A stretch of DNA of 24,520 nt, taken from positions 1-24,520 of the forward strand of contig DASTNZ010000030.1 of the NCBI GenBank assembly GCA_035762665.1, written 5' to 3'. The first letter of the stretch is position 1. Each line of letters opens with the position of its first letter. This document shows, in pieces, positions 8,570 through 15,747 of this stretch. The notes under the pieces are model-generated. The model searched no databases, was not told the origin of the DNA, and saw only the letters and a program-made list of their open reading frames with translations. This DNA is from JASLBX01 sp035762665. Lineage in GTDB: Bacteria; Actinomycetota; Actinomycetes; Jiangellales; Jiangellaceae. Both the position numbers and the translations under genes were made by a program.

Positions 8570-9766
8570 GTGGCGAAGGCGAAGTTCGAGCGGACCAAGC
8601 CGCACGTCAACATCGGCACCATCGGTCACATTGACCATGGCAAGACGACGCTGACCGCGGCGATTACCAAGGTCCTGCACGACCAGCACCCGGACCTGAA
8701 CCCGTTCACGCCGTTCGACGAGATCGACAAGGCGCCTGAGGAGAAGCAGCGTGGTATCACGATCTCCATCGCGCACGTCGAGTACCAGACGGAGAAGCGG
8801 CACTACGCGCACGTCGACTGCCCCGGTCACGCCGACTACATCAAGAACATGATCACCGGTGCGGCGCAGATGGACGGCGCCATCCTCGTCGTGGCCGCCA
8901 CCGACGGTCCGATGCCGCAGACCAAGGAGCATGTCCTCCTGGCCCGCCAGGTCGGTGTGCCGTACATCGTCGTGGCCCTCAACAAGGCCGACATGGTCGA
9001 CGACGAGGAGATCCTCGAGCTGGTCGAGCTCGAGGTCCGCGAGCTGCTCACCCAGTACGAGTTCCCGGGCGACGACGTTCCCGTCGTGCGTGTCTCCGCG
9101 CTCAAGGCGCTCGAGGGCGACGCCGAGTGGAGCGAAAAGCTCATGGAGCTGATGAACGCGGTCGACGAGTTCATCCCCGAGCCGCAGCGGGAGACGGACA
9201 AGCCGTTCCTGATGCCGATCGAGGATGTCTTCACGATCACCGGCCGCGGCACCGTGGTCACCGGCCGCGTCGAGCGTGGCGTGCTGAAGATCAACGAAGA
9301 GGTCGAGATCGTCGGCATCCGCGAGGGCTCTCCGCAGAAGACAGTCGTCACCGGTGTCGAGATGTTCCGCAAGTTGCTGGACGAGGCGCGCGCCGGCGAG
9401 AACGTCGGCCTGCTGCTTCGCGGCACCAAGAAGGAGGATGTCGAGCGCGGCATGGTCGTGACCAAGCCTGGTTCGACGACGCCGCACACCGAGTTCGAGG
9501 CGCGGGTCTACATCCTGTCCAAGGACGAGGGCGGCCGGCACACGCCGTTCTTCAACAACTACCGTCCGCAGTTCTACTTCCGGACGACCGACGTGACCGG
9601 CGTGGTGACCCTGCCCGAGGGCACCGAGATGGTCATGCCGGGTGACACCACCGATATGAAGGTCGAGCTCATCCAGCCGATCGCGATGGAGGAGCAGCTG
9701 CGCTTCGCCATCCGTGAGGGTGGCCGCACCGTTGGTGCCGGCCGGGTGACCAAGATTGTCAAGTAA
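8570..9766 (+). CDS. tuf: Elongation factor Tu
   Basis: 398 aa, standard for actinobacterial EF-Tu. It delivers aminoacyl-tRNA to the ribosomal A site as a GTP complex. GTPase motifs are G1 GHIDHGKT (19-26), G2 RGITI (61-65), G3 DCPGH (83-87) and G4 NKAD (138-141), with the catalytic histidine in DCPGH. Domains 2 and 3 follow, with GRGTVVTGRVERG and the C-terminal FAIREGGRTVGAGRV. The start is GTG 8570 with a near-perfect AGGAGG at 8557-8562, in keeping with very high expression. Last gene of the str operon; a strong hairpin terminator follows eight bases after the stop. Confidence 0.98.
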   Translation: MAKAKFERTKPHVNIGTIGHIDHGKTTLTAAITKVLHDQHPDLNPFTPFDEIDKAPEEKQRGITISIAHVEYQTEKRHYAHVDCPGHADYIKNMITGAAQMDGAILVVAATDGPMPQTKEHVLLARQVGVPYIVVALNKADMVDDEEILELVELEVRELLTQYEFPGDDVPVVRVSALKALEGDAEWSEKLMELMNAVDEFIPEPQRETDKPFLMPIEDVFTITGRGTVVTGRVERGVLKINEEVEIVGIREGSPQKTVVTGVEMFRKLLDEARAGENVGLLLRGTKKEDVERGMVVTKPGSTTPHTEFEARVYILSKDEGGRHTPFFNNYRPQFYFRTTDVTGVVTLPEGTEMVMPGDTTDMKVELIQPIAMEEQLRFAIREGGRTVGAGRVTKIVK

Positions 9767-9773
9767 GGCGTGC

Positions 9774-9812
9774 GGCTCGGGGCCGTCCCCCTCAGGAGGA
9801 CGGCCCCGAGCC
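9774..9812 (+). terminator. Strong hairpin terminator after tuf
   Basis: GGCTCGGGGCCGTCC (9774-9788) and GGACGGCCCCGAGCC (9798-9812) form a perfect 15-bp stem with a 9-nt loop. No T tract follows, as is usual in actinobacteria. It ends the str operon and separates it from the S10 operon. Confidence 0.88.
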
Positions 9813-9853
9813 ACGTGACGTCAACAGGTCCGACCGGTCACGTCCTTTCGGCG

Positions 9854-9897
9854 TATCGGCATTGCACCAGGCACACGCGCCTGGTACGGCACCGATA
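9854..9897. repeat. Compound inverted repeat between tuf terminator and S10 promoter
   Basis: TATCGG (9854-9859) pairs with CCGATA (9892-9897) and, inside it, ACCAGGC (9866-9872) pairs with GCCTGGT (9879-9885) around a 6-nt loop. The six bases between the two stems pair partly (two U-G wobbles and one G-C) in RNA. It could be a second terminator, an operator or a small structured RNA; nothing in the sequence decides between these. Confidence 0.6.
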
Positions 9898-9905
9898 GGC
9901 CTGCT

Positions 9906-9969
9906 GAACGTGATCGAACCGGGCGAGCAACAGCCCGATTGGCTCAGGGGCTAGCGCCTCTGGCATACT
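9906..9969 (+). promoter_or_regulatory. Putative S10 operon promoter with upstream conserved block
   Basis: TTGGCT (9939-9944) and CATACT (9964-9969) are 19 bp apart, and a TG one base before the -10 (TGGCATACT) makes it an extended -10 promoter. Upstream, GAACGTGATCGAAC (9906-9919) recurs exactly at 20039-20052 before secY, and TCGAACCGGGCGAG (9914-9927) recurs with one change at 20074-20087. The -35 context CGATTGGC is shared with the infA promoter. Start near 9976 would give a leader of about 260 nt. Predicted by eye. Confidence 0.55.
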
Positions 9970-10127
9970 AGACAGGTTGCTTCGGCAAAGGCCGCCGTGG
10001 CGCGGGCCGGCAAGGCTCGCCGCCGGTACGGAGACCTTCACCATGATGCCTGGCCGCGCGCCGGGCCGTCCGAACATCCGCTACTCAACGAGTCGATGAA
10101 TCGCGCCGCAGTGCGGTCCGAATCAAA

Positions 10128-10151
10128 CGACACGCCCGAGCGCGGGGGTCG
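10128..10151 (+). promoter_or_regulatory. rpsJ leader element shared with the rpsL leader
   Basis: These 24 bases differ at a single position (G for C at 10140) from 5377-5400 in the rpsL leader. The element sits 83 nt before the rpsJ start. CCCG (10135-10138) can pair with CGGG (10143-10146) around AGCG; the alternative longer hairpin possible in the rpsL copy is weakened here by the single change. Such near identity between two otherwise different leaders suggests a common regulator or RNA structure. Confidence 0.55.
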
Positions 10152-10234
10152 GACGGCTGGGTCAAGTCGGGTAGGGCTGAAGCAGCGGTGTCGGTTCGCA
10201 AACCAGCGGTACGAGAGAAGGACGAAAAGCAGCC

Positions 10235-10543
10235 ATGGCGGGACAGAAGATCCGCATCCGGCTCAAGGCCTACGACCATGAGGTCATCGACACGTCGGCG
10301 CGCAAGATCGTCGATACGGTGACGCGCACTGGTGCGCAGGTCGCGGGCCCGGTGCCGCTGCCAACCGAGAAGAACGTGTTCTGCGTTATCCGGTCGCCGC
10401 ACAAGTACAAGGACAGCCGCGAGCACTTCGAGATGCGCACTCACAAGCGGCTCATCGACATCATCGACCCAACGCCGAAGACGGTCGACTCGCTGATGCG
10501 GCTCGACCTGCCGGCCGGTGTCGACATCGAGATCAAGCTTTAA
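10235..10543 (+). CDS. rpsJ: 30S ribosomal protein S10
   Basis: 102 aa, the usual length. S10 is part of the 30S head and also acts as NusE in antitermination complexes. The protein begins MAGQKIRIRLKAYDHEVIDTS and contains GPVPLPTEKNVFCVIRSPH and the loop EHFEMRTHKRLIDI, all diagnostic. ATG 10235 has GAGAAGGA at 10215-10222. First gene of the S10 operon, preceded by its own promoter and leader; rplC follows after 14 nt. Confidence 0.98.
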   Translation: MAGQKIRIRLKAYDHEVIDTSARKIVDTVTRTGAQVAGPVPLPTEKNVFCVIRSPHKYKDSREHFEMRTHKRLIDIIDPTPKTVDSLMRLDLPAGVDIEIKL

Positions 10544-10557
10544 GGGACGCGCCAGCG

Positions 10558-11214
10558 ATGACTACTCAAGCAAAGGCGGGCCTGAAGGGCCTCCTCGGCG
10601 AGAAGCTCGGCATGACCCAGGCCTGGGACGAGAACAACCGGATCGTCCCGGTGACGGTCGTCAAGGCGGGGCCGTGTGTCGTGACCCAGGTCCGCACGCC
10701 GGAGAAGGACGGCTACGACGCCATCCAGATCGCATACGGCGCCACGCGGACCGGCAAGGTCACCAAGCCGATGCGCGGCCACTTCGACAAGGCCGGCGTC
10801 ACGCCGCGAAAGCACACTGTCGAACTGCGCACCGCCGACGCTTCGGAGTACACCCTCGGCCAGGAGCTCACCGTCGAGGTCTTCGAGCCCGGGCAGGTCG
10901 TCGACGTGGTCGGCACCAGCAAGGGGAAGGGTTTCGCCGGCGTGATGAAGCGGCACGGCTTTGCTGGCCTGCGCGCGTCGCACGGTGTGCAGAAGAAGCA
11001 TCGCTCGCCGGGCTCGATCGGCGGCTGCGCCACTCCTGGCCGTGTGTTCAAGGGTGTGCGGATGGCCGGCCGGATGGGCGGCGAGCGCATCACCACCCAG
11101 AACCTGACCGTCCACTCGGTCGACGCCGAGAAGGGCCTGCTGCTCATCAAGGGCGCTATCCCCGGCTCGAACGGTGGCCTGGTCCTCGTCAAGACCGCCG
11201 CGAAGGGGGCCTGA
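10558..11214 (+). CDS. rplC: 50S ribosomal protein L3
   Basis: 218 aa, normal for L3, an early-assembling 23S-binding protein that reaches toward the peptidyl transferase centre. Starts with the conserved GLLGEKLGMTQAWDENN and includes GKGFAGVMKRHGF and SIGGCATPGRVFKG, the loop that extends into the ribosome core. ATG 10558 has AAGGGA immediately after the rpsJ stop. rplD starts one base after its stop codon. Confidence 0.97.
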   Translation: MTTQAKAGLKGLLGEKLGMTQAWDENNRIVPVTVVKAGPCVVTQVRTPEKDGYDAIQIAYGATRTGKVTKPMRGHFDKAGVTPRKHTVELRTADASEYTLGQELTVEVFEPGQVVDVVGTSKGKGFAGVMKRHGFAGLRASHGVQKKHRSPGSIGGCATPGRVFKGVRMAGRMGGERITTQNLTVHSVDAEKGLLLIKGAIPGSNGGLVLVKTAAKGA

Positions 11215-11215
11215 C

Positions 11216-12025
11216 ATGACGACGATCGACGTACTGGACGCTAAGGGCGGCAAGGCCGGCAGCGTCGAGTTGCCTGCTGAGATCTTCGACGTGCAGGTGA
11301 ACGTTCCGCTGATCCACCAGGTCGTGGTGGGCCAGCTGGCCGCCGCCCGGCAGGGGACGCACGCTACGAAGAACCGCGGCCAGGTCGCCGGCGGTGGTGC
11401 CAAGCCGTACCGCCAGAAGGGCACCGGCCGGGCCCGTCAGGGTTCAATCAGGGCACCACAGTTCGCCGGTGGCGGCGTGGTGCACGGCCCGACGCCTCGG
11501 GACTACTCGCAGCGCACACCGAAGAAGATGAAGGCCGCCGCGCTACGGGGCGCGTTATCCGACCGCGCGCGTCACGGTCGCGTTCACGTGATCGCGAGCT
11601 TCGTCGAGGGGGATGCACCGTCGACCAAGGCCGGCCTCACAGCGCTGCGCAAGGTCACTGAACGGGCCAATGCCTTGGTGGTTGTATCCCGCGGTGACGA
11701 GCTCACTGCCAAGAGCTTGCGCAACGTTCCTGAGGTCCACCTCCTTCACGCCGACCAGCTGAACACGTACGACGTGCTGTGCGCGAATGACGTGATCTTC
11801 ACGCAGGCGGCGCTTGAGGACTTCCTTTCCGGCCGCGGCATCGAGGTCGAGGTGACCGCCGCCGAGCCGGCCAAGAAGGCGGCGGCCAAGAAGACCACGG
11901 CCGAGAAGTCCACGGTTAAGAAGACGACGGCTAAGAAGACGACGGCTAAGAAGACAGCGGCCCAGGCAACCGCGGACGAAGCGGCCGCGGACAAGGACAC
12001 CGCCGGTGAGGAGGAGGACAAGTGA
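11216..12025 (+). CDS. rplD: 50S ribosomal protein L4 with a Lys/Thr/Ala repeat tail
   Basis: 269 aa; about 50 longer than the 215-223 aa typical of L4. Residues 1-214 are ordinary L4, including the exit-tunnel loop with QVAGGGAKPYRQKGTGRARQ (56-75). From residue 215 a low-complexity tail follows: six pentapeptides KKAAA, KKTTA, EKSTV, KKTTA, KKTTA, KKTAA (220-249), then an acidic end TADEAAADKDTAGEEEDK. The basic repeats resemble histone-like tails and probably bind rRNA or are disordered, which is inference. ATG 11216 follows the rplC stop directly; GAAGGGGG lies just upstream. The end overlaps rplW by four bases (GTGA). Confidence 0.96.
   Translation: MTTIDVLDAKGGKAGSVELPAEIFDVQVNVPLIHQVVVGQLAAARQGTHATKNRGQVAGGGAKPYRQKGTGRARQGSIRAPQFAGGGVVHGPTPRDYSQRTPKKMKAAALRGALSDRARHGRVHVIASFVEGDAPSTKAGLTALRKVTERANALVVVSRGDELTAKSLRNVPEVHLLHADQLNTYDVLCANDVIFTQAALEDFLSGRGIEVEVTAAEPAKKAAAKKTTAEKSTVKKTTAKKTTAKKTAAQATADEAAADKDTAGEEEDK
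11873..11962 (+). repeat. Six tandem 15-bp units in the 3' end of rplD
   Basis: Six consecutive 15-bp units of the form AAGAAGACGACGGCT. Units four and five (11918-11932, 11933-11947) are identical, the others differ at a few bases. Each encodes one KKTTA-like pentapeptide. The identical neighbours point to recent slippage or unequal recombination, so copy number may vary between strains. Confidence 0.9.
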
Positions 12026-12327
12026 GCTCGGTTCACAAGGACGACCACGACGTCCTGATCAAGCCGGTCGTCTCCGAGAAGAGCTACGGCCTGCTGGACG
12101 AGAACAAGTACACGTTCATCGTCCGTCCGGACGCCAACAAGACCGAGATCAAGATCGCGGTCGAGAAGGTGTTCAACGTCAAGGTCACCAGCGTCAACAC
12201 GCTCAACCGGGAGGGCAAGCGGCGCCGCACGCGGTTCGGCGTAGGCAAGCGGCCGAACACCAAGCGGGCGATCGTCAGCGTGGCCGAGGGACAGCGTATC
12301 GACATCTTCGGCGGACCAGTCGCCTGA
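12022..12327 (+). CDS. rplW: 50S ribosomal protein L23
   Basis: 101 aa, usual for bacterial L23. It surrounds the peptide exit tunnel and is the docking site for trigger factor and signal recognition particle. Conserved blocks are DVLIKPVVSEKS, KYTFIVRPDANKTEIK and VNTLNREGKRRRTRFG. The start is GTG 12022, overlapping the rplD stop as GTGA, with GAGGAGGA at 12008-12019 inside rplD; the two are probably translationally coupled. rplB follows after 18 nt. Confidence 0.97.
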   Translation: MSSVHKDDHDVLIKPVVSEKSYGLLDENKYTFIVRPDANKTEIKIAVEKVFNVKVTSVNTLNREGKRRRTRFGVGKRPNTKRAIVSVAEGQRIDIFGGPVA

Positions 12328-12345
12328 GCGTAGGGGAAAGCAGAT

Positions 12346-13182
12346 ATGGGTATCCGCAAATACAAGCCGACGACTCCGGGCCGGCGTGGCGCCAGCGTCG
12401 CTGACTTCAGCGAGCTGACCCGCTCGACGCCGGAGAAGTCGCTGCTGCGGCCGTTGCCGAGGAAGGCAGGCCGGAACAACGCCGGTCACATCACCACACG
12501 CCACCAGGGTGGCGGGCACAAGCGCCAGTACCGGGTCATCGATTTTCGGCGGGCCGACAAGGACGGCATCCCGGCGAAGGTCGCGCACATCGAGTACGAC
12601 CCGAACCGCACTGCTCGGATCGCGCTGCTGCACTACGCCGACGGCGAGAAGCGTTACATCATCGCGCCGGAGAGGTTGGTGCAGGGCGCTCGCGTCGAGG
12701 CTGGGCCCGGTGCCGACATCAAGCCTGGCAACAACCTGCCGCTGCGCAACATCCCGGTGGGTACGGTCGTGCACGCCATCGAGCTGCGGCCCGGCGGCGG
12801 TGCGAAGATCGCCCGCTCCGCCGGATCGTCCGTCCAGCTGGTCGCCAAGGAAGGAACCTGGGCGCAGCTGAGGATGCCGTCCGGTGAGATCCGCAATGTC
12901 GACGTGCGCTGCCGTGCGACCGTCGGCGAGGTGGGTAATGCCGAGCAGGCCAACATCAACTGGGGCAAGGCCGGCCGGTTGCGGTGGAAGGGCAAGCGCC
13001 CGTCCGTCCGTGGTGTGGTCATGAACCCGGTCGACCACCCGCACGGCGGTGGTGAGGGCAAGTCCTCCGGTGGCCGGCACCCGGTTAACCCGAAGGGCCG
13101 CCCGGAGGGCCGGACCCGGAAGAAGAACAAGCCGAGCGACCGGCAGATCGTCCGGCGCCGTAAGACCGGCAAGAAGCGCTGA
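12346..13182 (+). CDS. rplB: 50S ribosomal protein L2
   Basis: 278 aa, the standard size. L2 is needed for subunit association and for peptidyl transferase activity. Diagnostic stretches are GIRKYKPTTPGRRG at the N-terminus, HITTRHQGGGHKRQYR, and MNPVDHPHGGGEGKS near the C-terminus, which holds the conserved histidine close to the catalytic centre. The C-terminus is basic (RQIVRRRKTGKKR). ATG 12346 has GGGGAAAG 8 bases upstream. rpsS starts 18 nt after the stop. Confidence 0.98.
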   Translation: MGIRKYKPTTPGRRGASVADFSELTRSTPEKSLLRPLPRKAGRNNAGHITTRHQGGGHKRQYRVIDFRRADKDGIPAKVAHIEYDPNRTARIALLHYADGEKRYIIAPERLVQGARVEAGPGADIKPGNNLPLRNIPVGTVVHAIELRPGGGAKIARSAGSSVQLVAKEGTWAQLRMPSGEIRNVDVRCRATVGEVGNAEQANINWGKAGRLRWKGKRPSVRGVVMNPVDHPHGGGEGKSSGGRHPVNPKGRPEGRTRKKNKPSDRQIVRRRKTGKKR

Positions 13183-13199
13183 CGGGAGCTGGTAGGAAG

Positions 13200-13481
13200 A
13201 TGCCGCGCAGTCTGAAGAAGGGCCCGTTCGTCGACGAGCACCTGGCCAAGAAGGTCGAGGAGCAGAACGACAAGGGCACCAAGAATGTCATCAAGACCTG
13301 GTCCCGCCGGTCGATGATCGTGCCCGACATGCTCGGACACACGATCGCCATCCACGATGGCCGTAAGCACGTCCCGGTGTTCATCACCGAGTCGATGATC
13401 GGCCACAAGCTGGGCGAGTTCGCACCGACGCGGACCTTCAGGGGTCACGAGAAGGACGATCGCCGCGCTCGCCGCCGGTGA
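13200..13481 (+). CDS. rpsS: 30S ribosomal protein S19
   Basis: 93 aa, the usual length. S19 lies at the top of the 30S head next to S13 and contacts the A-site tRNA region. It begins MPRSLKKGPFVDEHL and carries TWSRRSMIVPDMLGHTIAIH and GHKLGEFAPTRTF, all diagnostic. ATG 13200 follows GGTAGGAAG closely, with GGGAG slightly further up at 13184-13188. The next gene, rplV, starts 29 nt downstream. Confidence 0.97.
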   Translation: MPRSLKKGPFVDEHLAKKVEEQNDKGTKNVIKTWSRRSMIVPDMLGHTIAIHDGRKHVPVFITESMIGHKLGEFAPTRTFRGHEKDDRRARRR

Positions 13482-13499
13482 CGACGTCTACCACGAGAG

Positions 13500-13505
13500 A
13501 AGGAG
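13500..13505 (+). promoter_or_regulatory. Ribosome-binding site deciding the rplV start
   Basis: AAGGAG five bases before ATG 13511. The rplV frame also has a GTG at 13478 overlapping the rpsS stop, but that one lacks a ribosome-binding site and would add 11 non-conserved residues. Confidence 0.8.
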
Positions 13506-13510
13506 TAACC

Positions 13511-13894
13511 ATGGAAGCCAGGGCTTCGGCGCGCTACGTCCGCGTCACGCCCATGAAGGCGCGCCGCGTGGTGGACCTCGTCCGTGGCATGAGGGCCGAC
13601 GAGGCCGCTGCGGTCCTCAAGTTCGCGCCGCAGGCGGCTGCCGAGCCGGTGCGCAAGGTGATCGAGAGCGCCGTGGCGAATGCCGAAAACAACGAGGGCC
13701 TCGACCCGGACAGCCTGGTCATCACGCAGGCCTACGTTGACGAGGGCCCGACCATGAAGCGGTACCGGCCCCGTGCCCACGGGCGGGCGTACCGGATCCG
13801 GAAGCGGACCAGCCACATCACCGTGGTGGTAGAGCCACGCTTCGACGACGACAACGCGCCACAGCGCGCCGGTGTGAAGGGAGGGACCCGCTAG
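13511..13894 (+). CDS. rplV: 50S ribosomal protein L22
   Basis: 127 aa. L22 binds 23S rRNA early in assembly and its long beta hairpin forms part of the exit tunnel constriction. The protein starts MEARASARYVRVTPMKARRV and contains GPTMKRYRPRAHGRAYRIRK, the tunnel hairpin where macrolide-resistance changes occur in other bacteria; nothing unusual is seen there. ATG 13511 is preferred over GTG 13478 because of its AAGGAG. The stop TAG shares its G with the rpsC GTG start. Confidence 0.97.
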   Translation: MEARASARYVRVTPMKARRVVDLVRGMRADEAAAVLKFAPQAAAEPVRKVIESAVANAENNEGLDPDSLVITQAYVDEGPTMKRYRPRAHGRAYRIRKRTSHITVVVEPRFDDDNAPQRAGVKGGTR

Positions 13895-14718
13895 TGGGTC
13901 AGAAGATCAACCCGCACGGGTTCCGGCTCGGCATTTCCACCGATCACAAGAGCCGGTGGTTCGCCGACAGCACGACAGACGGTCAGCGGTACCGCGACTA
14001 CGTGGCCGAGGACGTCGCCATCCGCAAGCTCATGTCCAAGGGCATGGAGCGGGCTGGCATTTCCAAGGTCGAGATCGAGCGCACCCGCGACCGGGTTCGG
14101 GTCGACATCCACACCGCGCGGCCGGGCATCGTCATCGGCCGGCGCGGCACGGAGGCCGACCGGCTCCGCTCGGAGCTGGAGCAGCTGACCGGCAAGCAGG
14201 TCCAGCTGAACATCCTCGAGGTGAAGCAGCCGGACCTGGACGCCCAGCTCGTCGCCCAGGGCGTGGCCGAGCAGCTGTCCGCCCGCGTGGCCTTCCGCCG
14301 CGCCATGCGCAAGGCCATCCAAACCAGCATGCGGGCCGGCGCATTGGGCATTCGGGTGCAGTGCTCGGGCCGCCTCGGTGGCGCCGAAATGAGCCGCTCG
14401 GAGTTCTACCGTGAGGGCCGGGTGCCGCTGCACACGCTGCGTGCGGACGTCGACTACGGCTTCTACGAGGCTCGCACGACCTTCGGCCGGATCGGCGTGA
14501 AGGTCTGGATCTACAAGGGTGAGGTTTCGGGTTCGCGCGCCGAGCGCGAGGCCGCGGCTGCGCAGGCCCGCGTCCAGCAGCAGCGCCGCCGACCGGAGCG
14601 CCGCCGCCCTGCACGGGGTGAGCGCCGCTCTGACCAGGCCGTCGAGTCGCCGGCGACCACCGAGGTTGCCGTCGAGGCTGTTGACGCCACGGCAACCAGC
14701 ACGGAGCAGGAGGGCTGA
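13894..14718 (+). CDS. rpsC: 30S ribosomal protein S3
   Basis: 274 aa, typical of actinobacteria, which have a longer C-terminus than the 233-aa E. coli protein. S3 helps form the mRNA entry channel. It begins GQKINPHGFRLGI, has the KH-domain loop GIVIGRRG (78-85) and the C-terminal domain with GRLGGAEMSRSEFYREGRVP. Residues from about 211 form a tail, first rich in Arg, Gln and Ala, then acidic and Thr/Ala-rich, probably disordered. GTG 13894 overlaps the rplV stop by one base, with AAGGGAGG at 13877-13884. The rplP ribosome-binding site (AGGAGG) lies in its last codons. Confidence 0.97.
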   Translation: MGQKINPHGFRLGISTDHKSRWFADSTTDGQRYRDYVAEDVAIRKLMSKGMERAGISKVEIERTRDRVRVDIHTARPGIVIGRRGTEADRLRSELEQLTGKQVQLNILEVKQPDLDAQLVAQGVAEQLSARVAFRRAMRKAIQTSMRAGALGIRVQCSGRLGGAEMSRSEFYREGRVPLHTLRADVDYGFYEARTTFGRIGVKVWIYKGEVSGSRAEREAAAAQARVQQQRRRPERRRPARGERRSDQAVESPATTEVAVEAVDATATSTEQEG

Positions 14719-14723
14719 CGACC

Positions 14724-15143
14724 ATGCTGATGCCCAAGCGGGTCAGGCACCGCAAGCAGCACCACCCGAGGCGCCGCGGTATGGCCAAAGGTGGCACGTC
14801 GCTGGCCTTCGGCGAGTACGGCATCCAGGCGGTAGAGGGTCACTACGTGACGAACCGCCAGATTGAGGCTGCCCGTATCGCGATTACCCGGCACATCCGG
14901 CGTGGCGGCAAGGTGTGGATCAACATCTTTCCCGACGTGCCGCTCACGAAGAAGCCGGCCGAGACCCGGATGGGTTCCGGCAAGGGCTCGCCGGAGTGGT
15001 GGGTTGCCAACGTCAAGGCCGGACGAGTGATGTTCGAGCTTTCCTACCCGAACGAGAAGGTGGCTCGCGAGGCGCTGACGCGTGCGATCCACAAGCTCCC
15101 GATGAAGGCCCGCATCGTCACGCGCGAGGCAGGTGATCTGTGA
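14724..15143 (+). CDS. rplP: 50S ribosomal protein L16
   Basis: 139 aa, the usual length. L16 organises the A-site tRNA-binding region of the large subunit. Diagnostic are MLMPKRVRHRKQHHPRRRG, KVWINIFPDVPLTKKPAETR and the loop MGSGKGSPEWWVA. ATG 14724 is 5 nt after the rpsC stop with AGGAGG at 14708-14713. Its stop TGA overlaps the rpmC ATG (TGATG), so the next gene is probably translated by re-initiation. Confidence 0.97.
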   Translation: MLMPKRVRHRKQHHPRRRGMAKGGTSLAFGEYGIQAVEGHYVTNRQIEAARIAITRHIRRGGKVWINIFPDVPLTKKPAETRMGSGKGSPEWWVANVKAGRVMFELSYPNEKVAREALTRAIHKLPMKARIVTREAGDL

Positions 15144-15391
15144 TGGCAATCGGTTCGAAGGGTCTGGCCGCGGACGACCTTCGCGACAAGTCCGACGAGG
15201 ACCTCGTCAAGGAGCTACGCGACGCCAAGGAGGCGCTGTTCAACCTGCGTTTCCAGGCGGCGACCGGGCAGTTGGAGAGCCACGGCCGGCTCAAGGCAGT
15301 CCGTCGCGACATCGCCCGGATCTACACGATCATGCGTGAGCGTGAGCTGGGCATCACCCCCGTGGTGACTGAAGAGAAGGAGTCGGCATGA
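15143..15391 (+). CDS. rpmC: 50S ribosomal protein L29
   Basis: 82 aa from ATG 15143. L29 is a small helical protein near the exit tunnel that, with L23, helps dock nascent-chain factors. Core features are LRDKSDEDLVKELRDAKEAL, LFNLRFQAATGQLES and RRDIARIYTIMRERE. GTG 15140, one codon earlier, is in frame, but AGGTGA at 15131-15136 is better spaced for ATG 15143. ATG overlaps the rplP stop as TGATG. Its own end overlaps rpsQ as ATGA. Confidence 0.93.
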   Translation: MAIGSKGLAADDLRDKSDEDLVKELRDAKEALFNLRFQAATGQLESHGRLKAVRRDIARIYTIMRERELGITPVVTEEKESA

Positions 15392-15654
15392 GTGCCAAGG
15401 CCGACCGGGGCTTCCGGAAGGTCCGCGAGGGCTACGTCGTCAGCGACAAGATGGACAAGACCGTCGTCGTGGCCGTCGAGGACCGGTTCAAGCATCCGCT
15501 GTACGGCAAGGTCGTGCGGCGGACGAGCAAGCTCAAGGCCCACGACGGCGACAACGCCGCCGGGGTGGGCGACCGCGTACGGCTGATGGAGACCCGGCCG
15601 CTATCCGCAACCAAGCGGTGGCGCGTCGTGGAGATCCTGGAGAAGGCCCAGTGA
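15388..15654 (+). CDS. rpsQ: 30S ribosomal protein S17
   Basis: 88 aa. S17 is a primary 16S-binding protein of the OB-fold type needed for early body assembly. It contains KVREGYVVSDKMDKTVVVAV, the conserved FKHPLYGKVVRRTSKLKAHD and TRPLSATKRWRVVEILEKA. ATG 15388 overlaps the rpmC stop (ATGA), with GAAGGAG at 15375-15381 upstream. Last gene of the S10 group; a 93-nt gap follows before rplN. Confidence 0.97.
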   Translation: MSAKADRGFRKVREGYVVSDKMDKTVVVAVEDRFKHPLYGKVVRRTSKLKAHDGDNAAGVGDRVRLMETRPLSATKRWRVVEILEKAQ

Positions 15655-15747
15655 CGCAACCCGCGATTCGTTCGCGTAACCATTGACCGTTCCGCCAGGC
15701 TCGCGCGGCGAGCGTGAGAACCAGCGAGACAACCAGGAGCCAGTGAA
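15655..15747. other. Gap between S10 and spc gene groups
   Basis: The 93 nt between rpsQ and rplN contain a small hairpin, GCTCGC (15699-15704) with GCGAGC (15708-15713) around a 3-nt loop. TTGACC at 15683-15688 could be a -35 box, but no acceptable -10 hexamer follows at the right distance, so no promoter is called. AGGAG at 15735-15739 serves rplN. Transcription probably continues from the S10 operon. Confidence 0.5.

Larger units (their letters stand above)
9767..10234. other. tuf-rpsJ intergenic region
   Basis: This 468-bp gap contains the tuf terminator, a compound hairpin (9854-9897), a promoter-like region (about 9906-9969) and a leader of about 260 nt ahead of rpsJ. A 94-codon plus-strand frame at 9997-10281 runs into rpsJ in another frame and has no recognisable features, so no gene is called here. 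Confidence 0.8.

Noticed and set aside
8534..9814. 426-codon minus-strand frame opposite tuf
   Set aside because: Shadow of EF-Tu coding; begins within the tuf terminator and shows no protein-family features.
9997..10281. 94-codon plus-strand frame in the rpsJ leader
   Set aside because: It overlaps rpsJ in another frame, has no ribosome-binding site and no recognisable features. A short regulatory peptide cannot be excluded, but nothing supports it.
15683..15713. Possible spc promoter before rplN from TTGACC
   Set aside because: No TAnnnT-like hexamer lies at 16-19 bp, so transcription most likely reads through from the S10 operon.
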